A stretch of DNA of 64,000 nt, taken from NCBI RefSeq assembly GCF_038502225.1, contig NC_091292.1, forward strand, positions 47,062,789 through 47,126,788. Direction: 5' to 3'. Each line of letters starts with the position of its first letter. Position 1 is the stretch's first letter. The DNA is from Cherax quadricarinatus (Eukaryota > Arthropoda > Malacostraca > Decapoda > Parastacidae). Positions 40,691-54,050 of the stretch are shown one piece after another. The notes under the pieces were generated by a model. That model ran no database searches. It saw nothing but the letters and a program-made list of their open reading frames with translations, and had not been told where the DNA came from. Both the position numbers and the translations under genes were made by a program.

Positions 40691-41579
40691 TTACCAGTTT
40701 GATGCCCTTGTTGACACCTGGTTCCTAATTACCAGGCAAAACGAAACTTGTACAAGTACGAAGGTGCATGCACGGCGTATGGATATAACACTTGACAAAT
40801 CTGGAATTGATATCCAGTAGCCTTTTACTAATGCTGTTGTATTCCGATTAAATCTCTAACTATCTTGCCCAAAAATAAGGATTGCTATCTAAATGATGAA
40901 GAAGGCGGGGAAAAGATGGACTTCCACGCCCCCAGGTCATTGTAAGTCTGTATGGGTACTTGGTGTCTTAGACGTATGTAGACGTCAGACACTCATCTTG
41001 ATGATGAGCTGTTGCAGTTACGAAATGTCATTAAATCATTATAATTGATAGTCAGAACTTACACTTAAAATGCTCTCTAAATCAAGTTCATTTTCAAGAT
41101 TGTGGATTCCGCCTAAAATCCAGGAAGTTCACTAATAGCACTTATATGAGTCTTGGTGCTCAATCACACATCAGTAATTTGAGTCCCCATCAAATTAGAG
41201 GCACCGGCAGTGTCTTGTTAGGTGCAAAACCAAAGACTGTGGCACCAGTCTGGCGCAAGTGCCGGCTCTGACTGAGATGCTGTCAAATGGTTGCCAAAGG
41301 AGCCTTAACTGTCCATGACACATCAGAGCAATAGTAACTATGATGTTCATAAAGCACAGGGTCCTGAGATTCAGAGACTTTTTTTTTTCAAATATTACCG
41401 CTGTCATTGCAAGACAATTATAAAAATAACACATAGGCGTGAAACTCGCCTCTCAAGGTGTGATGATAGATATTAGCCCATCATTTTCCCAACTTGGCAG
41501 CGAGGGTGTTAACAGACACACACACACACAAGACAAGGAAGAGAGTTTCTCCAAAATTTTTAGAAAATTCAGACATATG
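40691..41579. other. A2M intron, no supported feature
   Basis: Unassigned intronic DNA; a short CA run at 41515-41530 only. Confidence 0.45.
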
Positions 41580-41765
41580 GGGATTCAGAATATCTCCACA
41601 ACACTGAGTAAGGACAGGTAATGATAACACTGGTCCTGAGTGTAATCAAGTAATAACAACAGTGAGTGTGGGCAGATAATGATAACACTGGTCCTGAGTG
41701 TAATCAAGTAATAACAACAGTGAGCGTGGACAGGTAATGATAACACTGTCCAGGTAATAAAATCA
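41580..41765. repeat. Third patch of the 26-bp minisatellite family
   Basis: About three longer units containing GACAGGTAATGATAACACTG and GAGTGTAATCAAGTAATAAC. The core GGTAATG(A/C)TAACA(C)T relates it to the array at 38000-39206, 2.4 kb away. Confidence 0.75.
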
Positions 41766-42189
41766 ACTGACCTAAAAGCCGTTAAACATTTTTAGGTTCA
41801 ACATATTGAATAATAAGTTGTATAAAAAATACGTTACCACTTTTGGTTTTGTTGTAAATCAAATTTGAAATGCTATATCAAGCATGCTGTGAGTGCAGTG
41901 CTCTTGTACATGTAGCTGACTTCTGTTCATTCGAGATAAGCCAATATTAATTTCACTTGATCATAGCATTTTAAATAGTACTGATCAGGGTATTGTCATA
42001 AATACATTTCTGTTACCAAAGAAATATAAACTCTGTTGACCTCTAGCACATTACCCAGACTCAGTGAGATGTACATCAACAAAAGCTGCTAATAATTAGT
42101 TTGACTATGCAATCCACAGATTATTACAAGCACACACGATCAACTGCCCATAGATAAATGACGTGTAACTACACAGTTAACTAAAATAC

Positions 42190-42340
42190 CTGTCTTCATA
42201 AATGTGAGAAGCTTCTTTGTAGATTCCGGTGTAGATTGGTTTGTAGCCTTTAGGTACTGCATGATGAAAATATTGGGAGCAAAGTTCAGCATATTTTGTT
42301 CACCACACCCGTATGGCATTCTGATCAGGTCCCCAAGATT
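42190..42340 (-). CDS. A2M: Alpha-2-macroglobulin-like exon carrying the thioester motif GCGEQ
   Basis: 50 codons plus one base. Acceptor TTACCAAACAG, then NLGDLIRMPYGCGEQNMLNF, APNIFIMQYL and TPESTKKLLTFMKT; donor ACAG|GTATTT in phase 1. The Cys and Gln of GCGEQ form the internal beta-Cys-gamma-Glu thioester that covalently traps attacking proteases or surfaces in this family. Both residues are intact. The upstream junction LTLE|NLGDLIRMPYGCGEQ and downstream T-G-YQRELL both agree with family order. A LINE copy begins about 125 bp upstream of the acceptor. Confidence 0.97.
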
Positions 42341-42465
42341 CTGTTTGGTAAACATTAAAGGAACCCATTGTCAGTAAAAATAAAAATAATACAGATACTG
42401 GCCAGGTTGTGGCAGCCACCACCAAAATTCTTATTTTAGGAGGGATGTGGGTGGCCTTACTGTCA

Positions 42466-43400
42466 TTTTCCAGCCTTGGCACACGCCTCGACCCACAGAC
42501 CATCTGCATCGGTGTTGCCCTTCGACTTGCCGCCCCTATTCTCTCCGAACACAGATGTATTTGTGGAAATGAAGCAGCAGACCGATTCGGGTACCATGGT
42601 CTTGTGTGCCGTAAATACAAGGGAAAGATTGCAAGACATGAGGAGGTTAATAACATTATCAAGAGGAGCCTCACAACAGCCGGATGTCCAGCAGTAAGGG
42701 AGCCACCCCAGCTGTGCAGATCTGATGGCAGCCAGAAGCGTCCAGATGGTATCACCCTTCAAGCCTGGACAGATGGTAAGCAGGTGGTGTGGGACTATAC
42801 ATGTGCATCTACCTTGGCTGATACCTATCTCCAATACACCAGGGAGGAAGGAGGGGCAGCTGCCAGCTTTAGGGAGTCCCAAAAGTCTAGAAAATATGGA
42901 GAACTTGCCCATCATTATATGTTTGTTCCCATAGGCTCAGAGACCCTTGGTTCATGGGGAAAGAATGCATCTAAATTCCTTATGGAGCTGGGAAAAAGAC
43001 TCATCAGGGGATCCCAGGGCAGCTAGTTTTCTGTTCCCGCGGCTCAGTGCGGCTGTTCAAAGGGGTAATGCCTGCTGTATTTTGGGCACGCGCCCCAGCT
43101 CTGAGGAGCTGGATGAGATTTTTGCCTTATAATCGGTGATACACACGTAACAACATGTACCGTATATGCCACCTTTATATCAACAATGTATCTCTTAAAT
43201 CTTCTGTACCATATTATGTAATAAAATATTCCTATTAGTAAAAAAAAAAGAATGAAAAGATGGGGTGGTAGGGGAAGTGGAATATTCAAACGGCTTCAGG
43301 AAGAAATCCAGGAAGAAGTGGATAAAAAGGCTTCCTTGAAGCCTTTTTATCCACTTCTCCGAGGCTGTGGGTCCCACAATTTACACCAGAGGTGGACCCC
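42466..43400 (+). pseudogene. FLDDG-type LINE, 3' fragment (endonuclease domain and tail)
   Basis: Aligned by eye to residues from about 755 onward of ORF 56081-59014: SLGTRLDPQTICIGVALRLA, HRCICGNEAADRFGYHGLVC, RHEEVNNIIKRSL, SDGSQKRPDGITLQAW, VVWDYTCASTLADTYLQ. The frame is open to 43026, where a deletion of about 8 bp relative to the intact copy shifts it; the missing end (RLSAAVQRGNACCIL) follows in another frame. 3' UTR to about 43400 includes a perfect 20-bp hairpin (43315-43334/43338-43357). Very close to the intact copy, so recent. Confidence 0.87.
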
Positions 43401-44479
43401 ATAAAATTAAATGATGTATATTATATATTTTGTCCTACCAATGAGATCATTTTATGCAGATTAGAAAATGTGTTAGTTTATTCGTCAGAGAAAACTACTT
43501 AACATTGGTCTTTCTAATTAGTTGACGTGTTTAGATTTGCCCCCATTTTACTGGGGCCACGGCAAGACAGGACTGTGGATGGACACATGTGAAGGTCGAG
43601 GCAGCCTCTGTCCCGATAATGGTTCATAGTGGTAAGTACCACTGACTTGTAGGTGTTGGACTCAGTGGTCCAAGCGAACATTTTTGTAAGTGCCCGAGGG
43701 CTTTCATACGATGGCAACCGATGTTAAGCCACACGACAAACATCAGGAATAACAACTAAGTCAGTTGTATATTCTAAGTCAGGTACAGGATGGACTAGGT
43801 CGGGTGTAAGGTCTTAATTAAGTGCAGGATCAAAGTTACGTGCAAGAAGAGACTTCAGGTTTCCACCAGTCTTTTGATAAGTCAAAATTAGCTTAATAAT
43901 TCAGAGTTATTACATGTAGTTTGTATTGCATATTAGCATTAGCTTTCTTGTTAATGATACAGATGTGATAGGTAAGATGCTGGAAAACTACTGAAATGTA
44001 ATGTTGCGAATTAAAGAGACTTATGTTAAGGTACCCTGTTCGTTAAATTTCTAATTTGATTATCCACTGAACGATTGGTAGCAGTCTTTACAAGGAATTA
44101 TGTAAGCATTAGGATCATCAAGAAAGGTTTATTTCTGAGACACTGGTAATACAAATGCTGTTATTTTATAATTATAGGGCTTCTCTTTCTTTATATTTAT
44201 ATGTTGTATTCAAAATTAAAGTGTGTGTTCTATAGGGTGTCTTTCAATTATGTTAAAATAATATTTTAAATGACAACTGGTAGGAGTGTCCTAACTGTAG
44301 TTATTTGCTAAAATAATAAACTAAATTGGGATTTTCCCGTTATATAAGTATTATATTATATTTACTACTCAGTGATTTTCTGTAAAACTTGCAAATCACT
44401 TCTTCGAGATCTTGTTGCGGAGTGAACCAAGAATATTGAAATTTAATCACTGTTCGTTGCATTACCATTAACATGCCAT
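43401..44479. other. A2M intron, no supported feature
   Basis: Unassigned, AT-rich. A GC-richer patch at 43,540-43,740 may be an old repeat, but I cannot name it. Confidence 0.45.
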
Positions 44480-47400
44480 CATTTATTTATTTATTAATTT
44501 GAACATGATACAGTGAAGTACAAAGGAATAAAATTATTACAGTGCAACATGCCAAAGTCCCTTGTATGCAAAGCATTATGGGCAGGCTTAAAATTAACTT
44601 AAGATTAACAAAGCAATGATATATTCAGTGGTAAAAACATTATTGTAAACAGATAACAATTTAGCACAAATGAGTATTATAAAGACAGGTCATGTGGTCA
44701 TTTACTGTGTTGCTGTGTAATCAGTAGAATGGAGTATTCTGTTAGGTAATGTAATTAAAAATGAAGTTTGATCGGGTCACAGGTTAGACATTTATGAGAT
44801 ACAATAATGAGAAACATTTATGAGATACAATTATTCAGTATTTATTTGGTTGTGGGTGAGTAAGTGATTTTTGAGAAGAGACTTAAATTTATAAACAGAC
44901 AGTGTTTCTTTTACATTCACAGGTAATGAATTCCAGATTTTAGGGCCTTTTATGTGCATTGAGTTTTTGCATAGTGTGAGATGGACACGAGGAACATCAA
45001 AGAGTGATCTGTGCCTTGTGTTATGGTCATGTGTTCTGTTGAGGTTGGTAAGGAGACGTTAGTGGGGAGGGTTTATATCAGAGTTAAGTGTTCTATGAAT
45101 GTAGTAGGTGCACTAATAAGTATGGATGTTTTGTATTGTGAGTAGGTTTAGAGTTTTGAATATTGGTGGAGTGTGCTGTCTGTAGTGGAAATTTGTTATC
45201 ATTCTGACTGCAGCCTTTTGTTGGGTAATTAATGGTCTGAGATGGTTTATTGTTGTTGAGCCCCATGCATAAATTCCATAGGTGAGATAGGGGTAAATAA
45301 GAGAGTGATATAGGGCCAGGAGGGCTGACTGTGGAACATAGTACCGTATCTTCGATAGTATGCCTACGGTCTTGGAAATTTTTTTGGAAATTTGTTGTAT
45401 ATGTGTTTGAAATTTTAGTCTATTATCAAGGTGGATTCCTAAGAATTTTCCCTTTGTGAATTTTGTGATAGGTGATCCGTTTATCATTATGTTAAGAGGG
45501 ACGTCTGTAGCTCTGTTACCAAACTGAATGAAGTAGGTTTTGTCAATGTTTAGAGTACGTTTGTTAGTACTCATCCAGGTAGATATTTTCTGTAACTCGG
45601 TGTTTACAGTATTGGCTAGCGTGACTGGGTTCGGGTGAGAGAAGACGTATGTAGTCATCTGCAAATAGTGTGGGTTTGAGTAGTTTCGATGCATTTGGTA
45701 GGTCATTTATGTATATGAAAAAGAGAAGAGGGCCAAGGACACATCCCTGTGGAACACCAACTGTAATTGGCTGTGCGGAAGAGCTTGCCCCGTTTGTGTA
45801 CACATATTGGCTTCTGTTGCTGAGGTAAGACTTCAGGTAGTTGAGGGAGTGCTCTCTTATACCATAGTGCGACAATTTTATATGGAGCAAGTCATGGTCA
45901 ACTGTATCAAAAGCTTTACGTAAGTCAATAAAGATCTCCAGTGGGACTTCTTTTTTCTCTATTGCAGTGTATATGTGTTCTAGCATGTGTATAATAGCAT
46001 TATTAGTATTTTTATTAGGCCTGAGCCCAAATTGACAGGGGTTGAGTATGTTGCGGGAGATGAGGTAGGAATAGATTCGCTTATGAATTAATTTTTCGAA
46101 GATTTTAGAGAGAGGGTGTAGGTTGGATATTGGCCTATAGTTATTCAAGTCTGTTTGGTATCCTCCTCCTTTATGGATCGGGGTGACCCTTGCTATTTTG
46201 AGAACTGTAGGGAAGGTAGAGGATTCTATAAAGGGTGGTGAGGTATTTAAATCTCCTGTCTTGTTTTTTAGTGTGTTGGTAATAAGGGAGACTTCAGTAG
46301 GGTTAGTCGGAGCTAGGAACAGTGTGTTCGGGTAGTTGCCAGTGAGGTAGTCATTGGGTGGGGTATCTGAACTTGGGATTTTATTGGCAAGGTTTTTTCC
46401 TATAGTGGAGAAGAAACTATTGAATCTGTCTGCTGTTTCAGTTGGTGGGAGTTGGGGTTCATCTGGTTTTGTTAATTCAATTTCGCTATTTCGTGATATC
46501 TTTTTTGTTCCTAGAATTTCTGATAGGGTTTTCCAGGTCTTTTTTATATCACCTCGTAAGTTGGATAATCTGTTCTCATAATACAGTTTTTTAGCCCTTC
46601 TTATCAGGCTGGTTAGGATTGACGAGTAACGTTTTGTTTGGTCTCTGGTTATGTGACCCATTCTGTACTGTTTTTCGTATAGTTGCTTTGTATTTATTGA
46701 TTTGAGGATACTGGGTGTTAGCCAGGGACTGTTCAGTCTCTTAGCTGTCATCTGTTTAATGTTTTGGGGGCAGTGCTTGTTATAGAGGTATTGGGTCTTT
46801 TTTAGAAAATTATTAATACATTCGTCAATATCTGTATAGATTTCTAGTTCAGTGTGCCAGTCAATGTTTGTCACTGCTGCTGTGAAGTTATTAATGGCTG
46901 CCTCATTGTGAAGTCTGAAAGTGACTTTAGTAGTGTCTTGGGGTAATTTGCCAAGATTTGTTATCAAGAAGGTAGGGTAGTGATCTGTGGTATTATCTGT
47001 GATTATGCCTGATTTTAAAGGGGATATGGTGTTGGTCCAGATGTGGTCAAGTAGGGAAACACTAGTCTCTGTAACTCTTGTAGGTTTTGTTACTGTTGGT
47101 AGCAACATGCAGTTACTCATAGTGTTTGTGAATTCAGTAACGTGTGGGTCCTAGTCTTGCAGGAGATTTATATTGAAGTCACCTGAGAGTAGCAAGTGAT
47201 CTTTGTTCATGCGTGCATCAGTTATCATACTTCCTAGGTTTTCACTAAAACGGCTGTTTGACTGTGGTACTCTGTAGATGTTTATCAATGTGAGAGGTTT
47301 TTGTAGGTATCTGGATTTGAATTTAGCTATTATATATTCCCCATGTTCATCCCTTGTGCAAGTATTAGTGATACATTCTAGTTGGTCTGAGTAGTATATA

Positions 47401-47860
47401 GCTGTGCCACCCCCTTGTTGATCTGGCCTACAGTTGTGTATGGCTGTGTAACCAGGAATGGCACAGACATCTGTAGTATCAATCTTTAGCCAGGTTTCGG
47501 TGAAAGTAATGATGGACATACTGGCATGCAGGGAATTTAGTAATGCTATGAGGTCATCGTAATGATTGCTTAAAGATCTGATATTGTAGTTAAAGACAGT
47601 TATGTTTTTGTTGGCTCTGAGGAGTGCCTTTGATTGTTCTGCTGTGTAGTAATTACAGTTACTGTTTGATTCATTTAAGTCATTCAATAAGAGGTTGGTA
47701 TCAGGATCAATGCTTGTTATCATAAGATTTATAGTGAATCTATAGTTAGAATTAAGTATAAGACAAAGTAAATATTCTAAAGCTATAAAGTAGCACCTGA
47801 GTGTTGTGATAGAAACACAGGCCTTATCTCTAGGCTTTATTGAACATAGAATCTTCATAG
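44480..47860 (-). mobile_element. L2/CR1-group LINE, nearly complete ORF2
   Basis: Order on the minus strand: APE endonuclease 47858-47151 (VFNYNIRSLSNHYDDLIALL, IITFTETWLK, GGGTAIYYS, LLLSGDFNINLLQD), one TAG at about 47151, endonuclease end (VSLLDHIWTN, DHYPTFLI), linker, RT 46300-45660 (RVTPIHKGGG, NNYRPISNLHPLSKIFEK, QFGLRPNKNT, FIDLRKAFDTVDHDLL, GVPQGCVLGPLLFFIYINDL, LFADD), then thumb 45690-45113. It ends in a TATTTATTTATT-type tail near 44,480. Confidence 0.87.
45113..47858 (-). pseudogene. L2/CR1-group LINE ORF2 with one stop and one frameshift
   Basis: Three long frames: 47858-47151, 47120-45564 and 45706-45113. The first break is a stop codon (QD-stop-DPHV), the second a frameshift just after the LFADD catalytic box near 45,655. 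C-terminal sequence beyond 45113 (IHRTLNSDINPPL-like) continues with more breaks to about 44,800. Nearly full length yet with only two lesions in the main domains, so moderately young. Confidence 0.85.
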
Positions 47861-48409
47861 TACTTCTGCAACAACAAAATATAATGACTAGTACATCTAA
47901 TAACGGCTTCTACAGGGATGGTGATGTCTTGCATATGTCAAGAGAAAAGTTATAACTACAGGCCACATATTTAAACTCACCATGTAATCTGCATCACTGA
48001 TAAATGGATATAGTAGGAGAGAATCACACACCATGTGTTGGGGCCCATGACACACACCAAACTGTTGTTGTTAAGGGCCACGAGAGGTGGTGCAGTATTA
48101 TCCTGCTGCTGCTCCCCACAGGACCAGTATCACTACACTGAGTTATTTTAACAAATGTAAAAATTTGATCTAAGGTAGTTCTTTAAAGCTAAAATAAAGG
48201 AGACAATATAAAAGGGACTAAAAAAATTTGTGGTGAGCAAATAAAGCGGTAATCAAATAAATGAACTAGGGAATATAATGGCAAAATAGTGAACTTATTA
48301 CACTTTAGCACCTGAGAATAGCACCTTGATTATTTTAACAATTGTGAATATATGAACTAAGGTTGTTATGTAAAGCTATAATAAAGCTAAAATAAAGGAG
48401 AAAATGTAA
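47861..48409. other. Probable 5' UTR of the L2-like LINE and unassigned intron
   Basis: No frame supported. Two near-repeats around TTCTTTAAAGCTAAAATAAAGG (48,180 and 48,370) suggest a local duplication. Confidence 0.35.
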
Positions 48410-50619
48410 GGGCCGTATAAACGGTAACATATCGACTCCTTTATTTTCCAACCGATTACGTTCATTTTTTGTGTACTATTAGAAGCTTATATCGAGTATC
48501 AGGTGCTGAAGTTTCAAACATATCGGCCAAAAAAGAAATGAAATATGCAAAATTTACGAAAAATTACATTTGGCAGTCGGGGCTGACTCAGTGGTACTTG
48601 GAAAAGTGGTTTTGACACTTGCTGCTGATAGAACACTTCTAATTCCATCACGAAACGTGTACCAGTTCTAAAATAAACCTTATCTTCATGTTAAAAAAAA
48701 TAAAGTTTCATAACTTTTTTGACATTTTGGAAGATGTCGGTCTTGTTGCCCACATAAATCTAAAAATATTTGGGATACTTCAGAGAGGAATACGGCCACT
48801 AATAAAGCAATCATTCTTCTATGTTTGTGAAAATCAAGTCAATTCATTCATAAATAAGGACGGTCCCGGCCTAAATAGGTAAATAACTTCCGAGATATAG
48901 GCCGCAGCGCGCGGCACCCCAGGTGCCCGGGAATTTTTGTTTTCCCAAAAATTCGCTTTCTTTTACACTTTTTCCGTGACCTACGAGTATTTACTACAGT
49001 TAATCATTGTAAATTTCCGTTTTCTCTCATCACTATGAGAGAATGGGTCCTTTCACCTTCACGGGATATATCGCTAGAATTTTTTTCCTCTAGGAGCATC
49101 ATATTATGCTATATATATATATTATTTTTTCAGGTGTACTTTTTATGTTTCTTTCTATGCTATTATTATATTGCATTATGTCATAATAGATCAATTGTGA
49201 TAGGTAAATAAGCCTTATAATTGATATTAGCGTGGGTATGGAATATTTTGTTGGCTGGAGGTGTCGGCCATTTTGTGCAATATTCCCAGGGGTACCTGAT
49301 TGGTTCTTTGATCACATTATCTCCGCCTGCTCTGGCATAATCTCAGACGGTGAATTTGTATTATATTAGACATAAAGATATAAGAAAACGATAAAAATAA
49401 CACGGGTGAAAAAAAAAAAAATGCCGCGTCAGCGCTTGTTACGCAAGGAGCTGTCACCATGCCTGTTATAAATGACTGTAATTCCTAGAAACATCCTACG
49501 AAGATAATAATTATACTAGTGTGTTGCCAGAAAGTTCAGCTATTTTTTGGTAACAATAACTCAATTTTCATATTTTTTCGATTTTTTTTTTACTCCGTTA
49601 AATTGGCAGATAGTAACTAAGATATGATATTAATTTGGGAGTAAGATCTGATTTGTTATATATAATAAGTTGAACAGTTTATTGTACTATAAAAAGTAAA
49701 AAATAATATGAGGTAGTTGGTAGTAGCTAGCAAAAGATAGTTTTGGGCCTTGAACAATGATGTAATTGAAATAAATATACACTAATTGCACACACAATTT
49801 AGTCACTAAGATATGAAAATAATCTGAGAGTAGGAATTGCCTTATAGCATAAAGTTTAAGCAATTAATATCACTATAGGAATATTATTTGAGGTAGTTGA
49901 TACTAGCTAGTGAGGGATGGTTCAAGGTATTGCACAGTAGTGTAGTAGGAACATACACTAGTTTGTTATTTGTAGTTTGGGAGAAAAGGGAAAATTAGGT
50001 ATGATTATAAGAGAATTTTAACAGTGCTTAAGTAGGAAAGAAAAAGGTAATACAGATATTAAAGAGTAAGTATCCTATTAACAAAAAATAAATTGTGAAT
50101 TGGGAATCTGGGAAGATAACTCAAATTGGGTCACACAAAGAACTGTGTGGGACACCTGGGATAATGAGGTAGTAAATACTATCTAGGAGGTGATAGTACA
50201 GGGATTAGTTCAATAATGACATAGTAACTGGCAATATAGAGTATAGCAGTTCTGGAACGCCACTATAATAACTGCTCAGTTCAACCCACCAATCAAGAGA
50301 GAGCCCACTTCCCTTACCAAGATGACATCATACCTTCCTGCATGACTGGGAAGCAGACTAACCTGCTCTGGTTAAAACCACCCGCTGTTTTGAGTGGCTC
50401 TTAATTGTCTCATAATTATACTGCTAACTTAATAGCTTAACTTTGTAAATATTGTAAAGAAGTGATGAAGGAATACATGGGTAAAGAATTCTACTCCTGC
50501 TGTGTTTGCCATGCCAATGCCTTGTCTTGTTGATCTCTATATGTTGCTGACTTTGTTTACAGCCAGATGCTACAGACCTTGTAATATTTATGTAGATAAA
50601 TGGTTCAGAGAACCGACAA
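48410..50619. other. Unassigned AT-rich intron
   Basis: About 2.2 kb with no recognisable gene. Sub-regions look repeat-like: a GC-rich CGCAGCGCGCGGCACCCCAG patch (48,902-48,925) and two diverged halves around 49,740 and 49,900 sharing GAGGTAGTTG(G/A)TA and AGCTAGC/TAGCTAGT. A DNA transposon remnant is possible but not shown. Confidence 0.4.
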
Positions 50620-50805
50620 GTTGATAAATTAGACACATGTGCAAAACTTGGGAATCGACTCAAGGCTGAGGGACTGACTACCTCAAACACCTCCTGTTCT
50701 TCACCATTCTCCTTTGTATGGACTGATGAAGCCACTGTGTGGCGAAACGTTTCCTCATTAAAGATACCCATATGTTGCACATGTGTCTAATTTGTTATCT
50801 TTATA
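50620..50805 (+). mobile_element. Short inverted-repeat element with hammerhead-like core (family ii)
   Basis: Ends AATTAGACACATGTGCAA (50627-50645) and its complement TTGCACATGTGTCTAATT (about 50775-50793) make terminal inverted repeats. Inside, CTGATGA (50723-50729) is followed by one A, the stem GCCAC-TGT-GTGGC (50731-50743) and GAAAC (50744-50748), the best hammerhead-like core in the window. It shares the GAAACGTTT...CATTAAAGAT layout with the 5860-6205 cluster. Confidence 0.6.
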
Positions 50806-50879
50806 AAAAAATTTAAATAGAGTTTAAACTATTGAGTAATCATATAGATATAAAAAGAAATATTATAAAAAATTTGCAT

Positions 50880-51178
50880 ACTACAAGAGAACGAAAATCA
50901 TTGAGTGAAAGTTCTGGTCTCGAAATAGTGTAGTTGATGAGTGGAACAGTCTGCTAATTCTTGGTTAGTTTTAAATTTAGGATGCATAAATACATGAGTG
51001 AGACGGGTTGGATTTGAGTGGGACTTGCACATGAGTAAATTGATTTATCAAAACTTATTGCTTGGGTAGCTTTGAAAATGGGTTGGGCGAATATTCTGTA
51101 AGTGGGTTGGATTTGTAGAGGTCCTGCCCACTATGGGCCAACAGGCTTACTGGAGTGTTTCTAATTTCTTATGTTCTA
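50880..51178 (+). pseudogene. CR1-like LINE 3' end ending beside an A2M splice donor
   Basis: Plus strand, decayed C-terminus (VVDEWNSLL), HKYMSETGWI-like words and a CR1 tail (GGGCCAACAGGCTTACTG ... TTCTTATGTTCTA). It ends at about 51178, only some 10 bp from the donor GT of A2M exon 51189-51310, and is antisense to the gene. Confidence 0.75.
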
Positions 51179-51188
51179 AGTATACCAC

Positions 51189-51310
51189 CTCAAGTGTGAG
51201 AGCAAGAAGGTCTCCAACAGCCGTGACCCAGGCTCGATCTGATCCTTCAACGATGTGTGAAGGTGTCTGCAGCTCCCACTGTTCCAGAGAGTCGTCGCCC
51301 GTCTTCACAT
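51189..51310 (-). CDS. A2M: Alpha-2-macroglobulin-like exon just upstream of the thioester exon
   Basis: Two bases plus 40 codons. Acceptor TTTTTTGGTAAG, donor GAG|GTGGTA in phase 0. It encodes VKTGDDSLEQWELQTPSHIVEGSDRAWVTAVGDLLALTLE (written here in blocks: WELQTPSHIVEGSDRAWVT, AVGDLLALTLE). This matches the family's LKLP-NVVEGSARA-VSV-GD-LG segment that leads into the thioester domain. Both junctions are in phase with neighbours: ICTE-D-VKTG on the left and LTLE-NLGD on the right. Confidence 0.9.
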
Positions 51311-51424
51311 CTTACCAAAAAATATTTTTTTTAATAGAAAATTCTCTCTATTTAAAACCAATAATTATAAAATCATAAGCTGGATATTAGATATTGAGAA
51401 AATATTATTTTAATTTACTAGAAT

Positions 51425-51790
51425 GAGATCACAGTAAAAACGTGATATGACAGTGTGCAGAACAACCACTGTGAAAGAAGAGTAGAATTCCCAGAGCTTT
51501 CGTGATTTCTCACATAATCAAGGAACTGTAAAAATAAATAAACAGGAAGACATATAATAAACGAGACATTACCTCACAGTTACCTAAGACCTGTCTTTTT
51601 ATGATAATGTTAGTGAAACACAGTTTATATTCGACTCCAGCATTAAGAATTTAACTTGTCTAATGTATCACAAATTCTTCCCAAATTTAAATATTTATAA
51701 ATTAATCCAATTTGTATAACCCAAAAGCAATGTTCATATTATTTTCAAAAGCATTTTTTATGAAAAATGATTCTACTATATTTCAACCTA
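51425..51790 (-). pseudogene. Old, diverged Penelope-like 3' end
   Basis: Aligned by eye with the 3' part of P2-P5: GATCACAGTAAAAACGTGAT, CTTTCGTGATTTCTCACATA, and the GIY-YIG C-terminus region (ATTCTTCCCAAATTTA, TTCATATTATT). Many substitutions and indels, and it lacks the bordering TA repeat on its left. It shows Penelope activity was not confined to the young copies. Confidence 0.7.
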
Positions 51791-51842
51791 ACTGGACTTG
51801 TTACAAACAACCTTCCAGTTGGTTTTCAAAAGACTCAGAAGG

Positions 51843-51847
<5 letters not shown>

Positions 51848-51936
<89 letters not shown>
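51848..51936. repeat. (TA)n microsatellite
   Basis: Left border of Penelope palindrome P2. Confidence 0.97.
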
Positions 51937-53549
<1,613 letters not shown>

Positions 53550-53866
53550 GCTCAAGCTTCAAGCTGACAGCTATAATACACAATAGGCCAGCTTCAAGCT
53601 GACAGTTATAATACACAATACGCAAGCTTCAAACTGACAGCTATAATACACAATACGCAAGCTTCAAGCTGACAGTTATAATACACAATACGCAAGCTTC
53701 AAGCTGAAAGTTATAATACACAATACGCAAGCTTCAAGCTGTCAGTTATACTACACAAAACGGAAGCTTCAAGCTGACAGTTATAATACACAATACGCAT
53801 GCTTCAAGCTGACAGTTATACTCCACAATACGCAAGCTTCAAGCTGACAGTTATAATACACAATGT
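53550..53866. repeat. 35-bp minisatellite, nine units
   Basis: Unit CGCAAGCTTCAAGCTGACAG plus TTATAATACACAATA. Copies differ by one or two bases. The AAGCTTCAAGCTT-like core is itself nearly symmetric. Confidence 0.94.
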
Positions 53867-54050
53867 GCACCACAAGTGGCAGAGAGAGAACATCACTTGA
53901 TCTGAGGTCATTTATTCGTAGGATGACTCGTATCTGGATCATGTTCGTACAATTTAAGAACATCATCGTAGTAAAGTCAGTTGATCAAATGAAATCGCTG
54001 GCACACAGATGGCTCCAACTTCATCCTGTTTATTTTCTGTATATCTCTTA
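53867..54050 (+). pseudogene. CR1/Jockey-group LINE C-terminal fragment
   Basis: Frame LRSFIRRMTRIWIMFVQFKN resembles the SYVPRMTRVWNTFVQHND end of the element at 3427-4312. Short 3' piece, plus orientation. Confidence 0.6.

Noticed and set aside
42409..42465. N-terminal residues MAATTKILILGG as the start of a small secreted protein
   Set aside because: The frame merges by chance with a 5'-truncated LINE; similarity to the LINE begins only near 42,466.
48688..48882. 64-codon plus-strand ORF
   Set aside because: No recognisable motif, no splice or family support, AT-rich context.
53550..53866. Possible CRISPR array (35-bp period)
   Set aside because: Contiguous tandem units without spacers.
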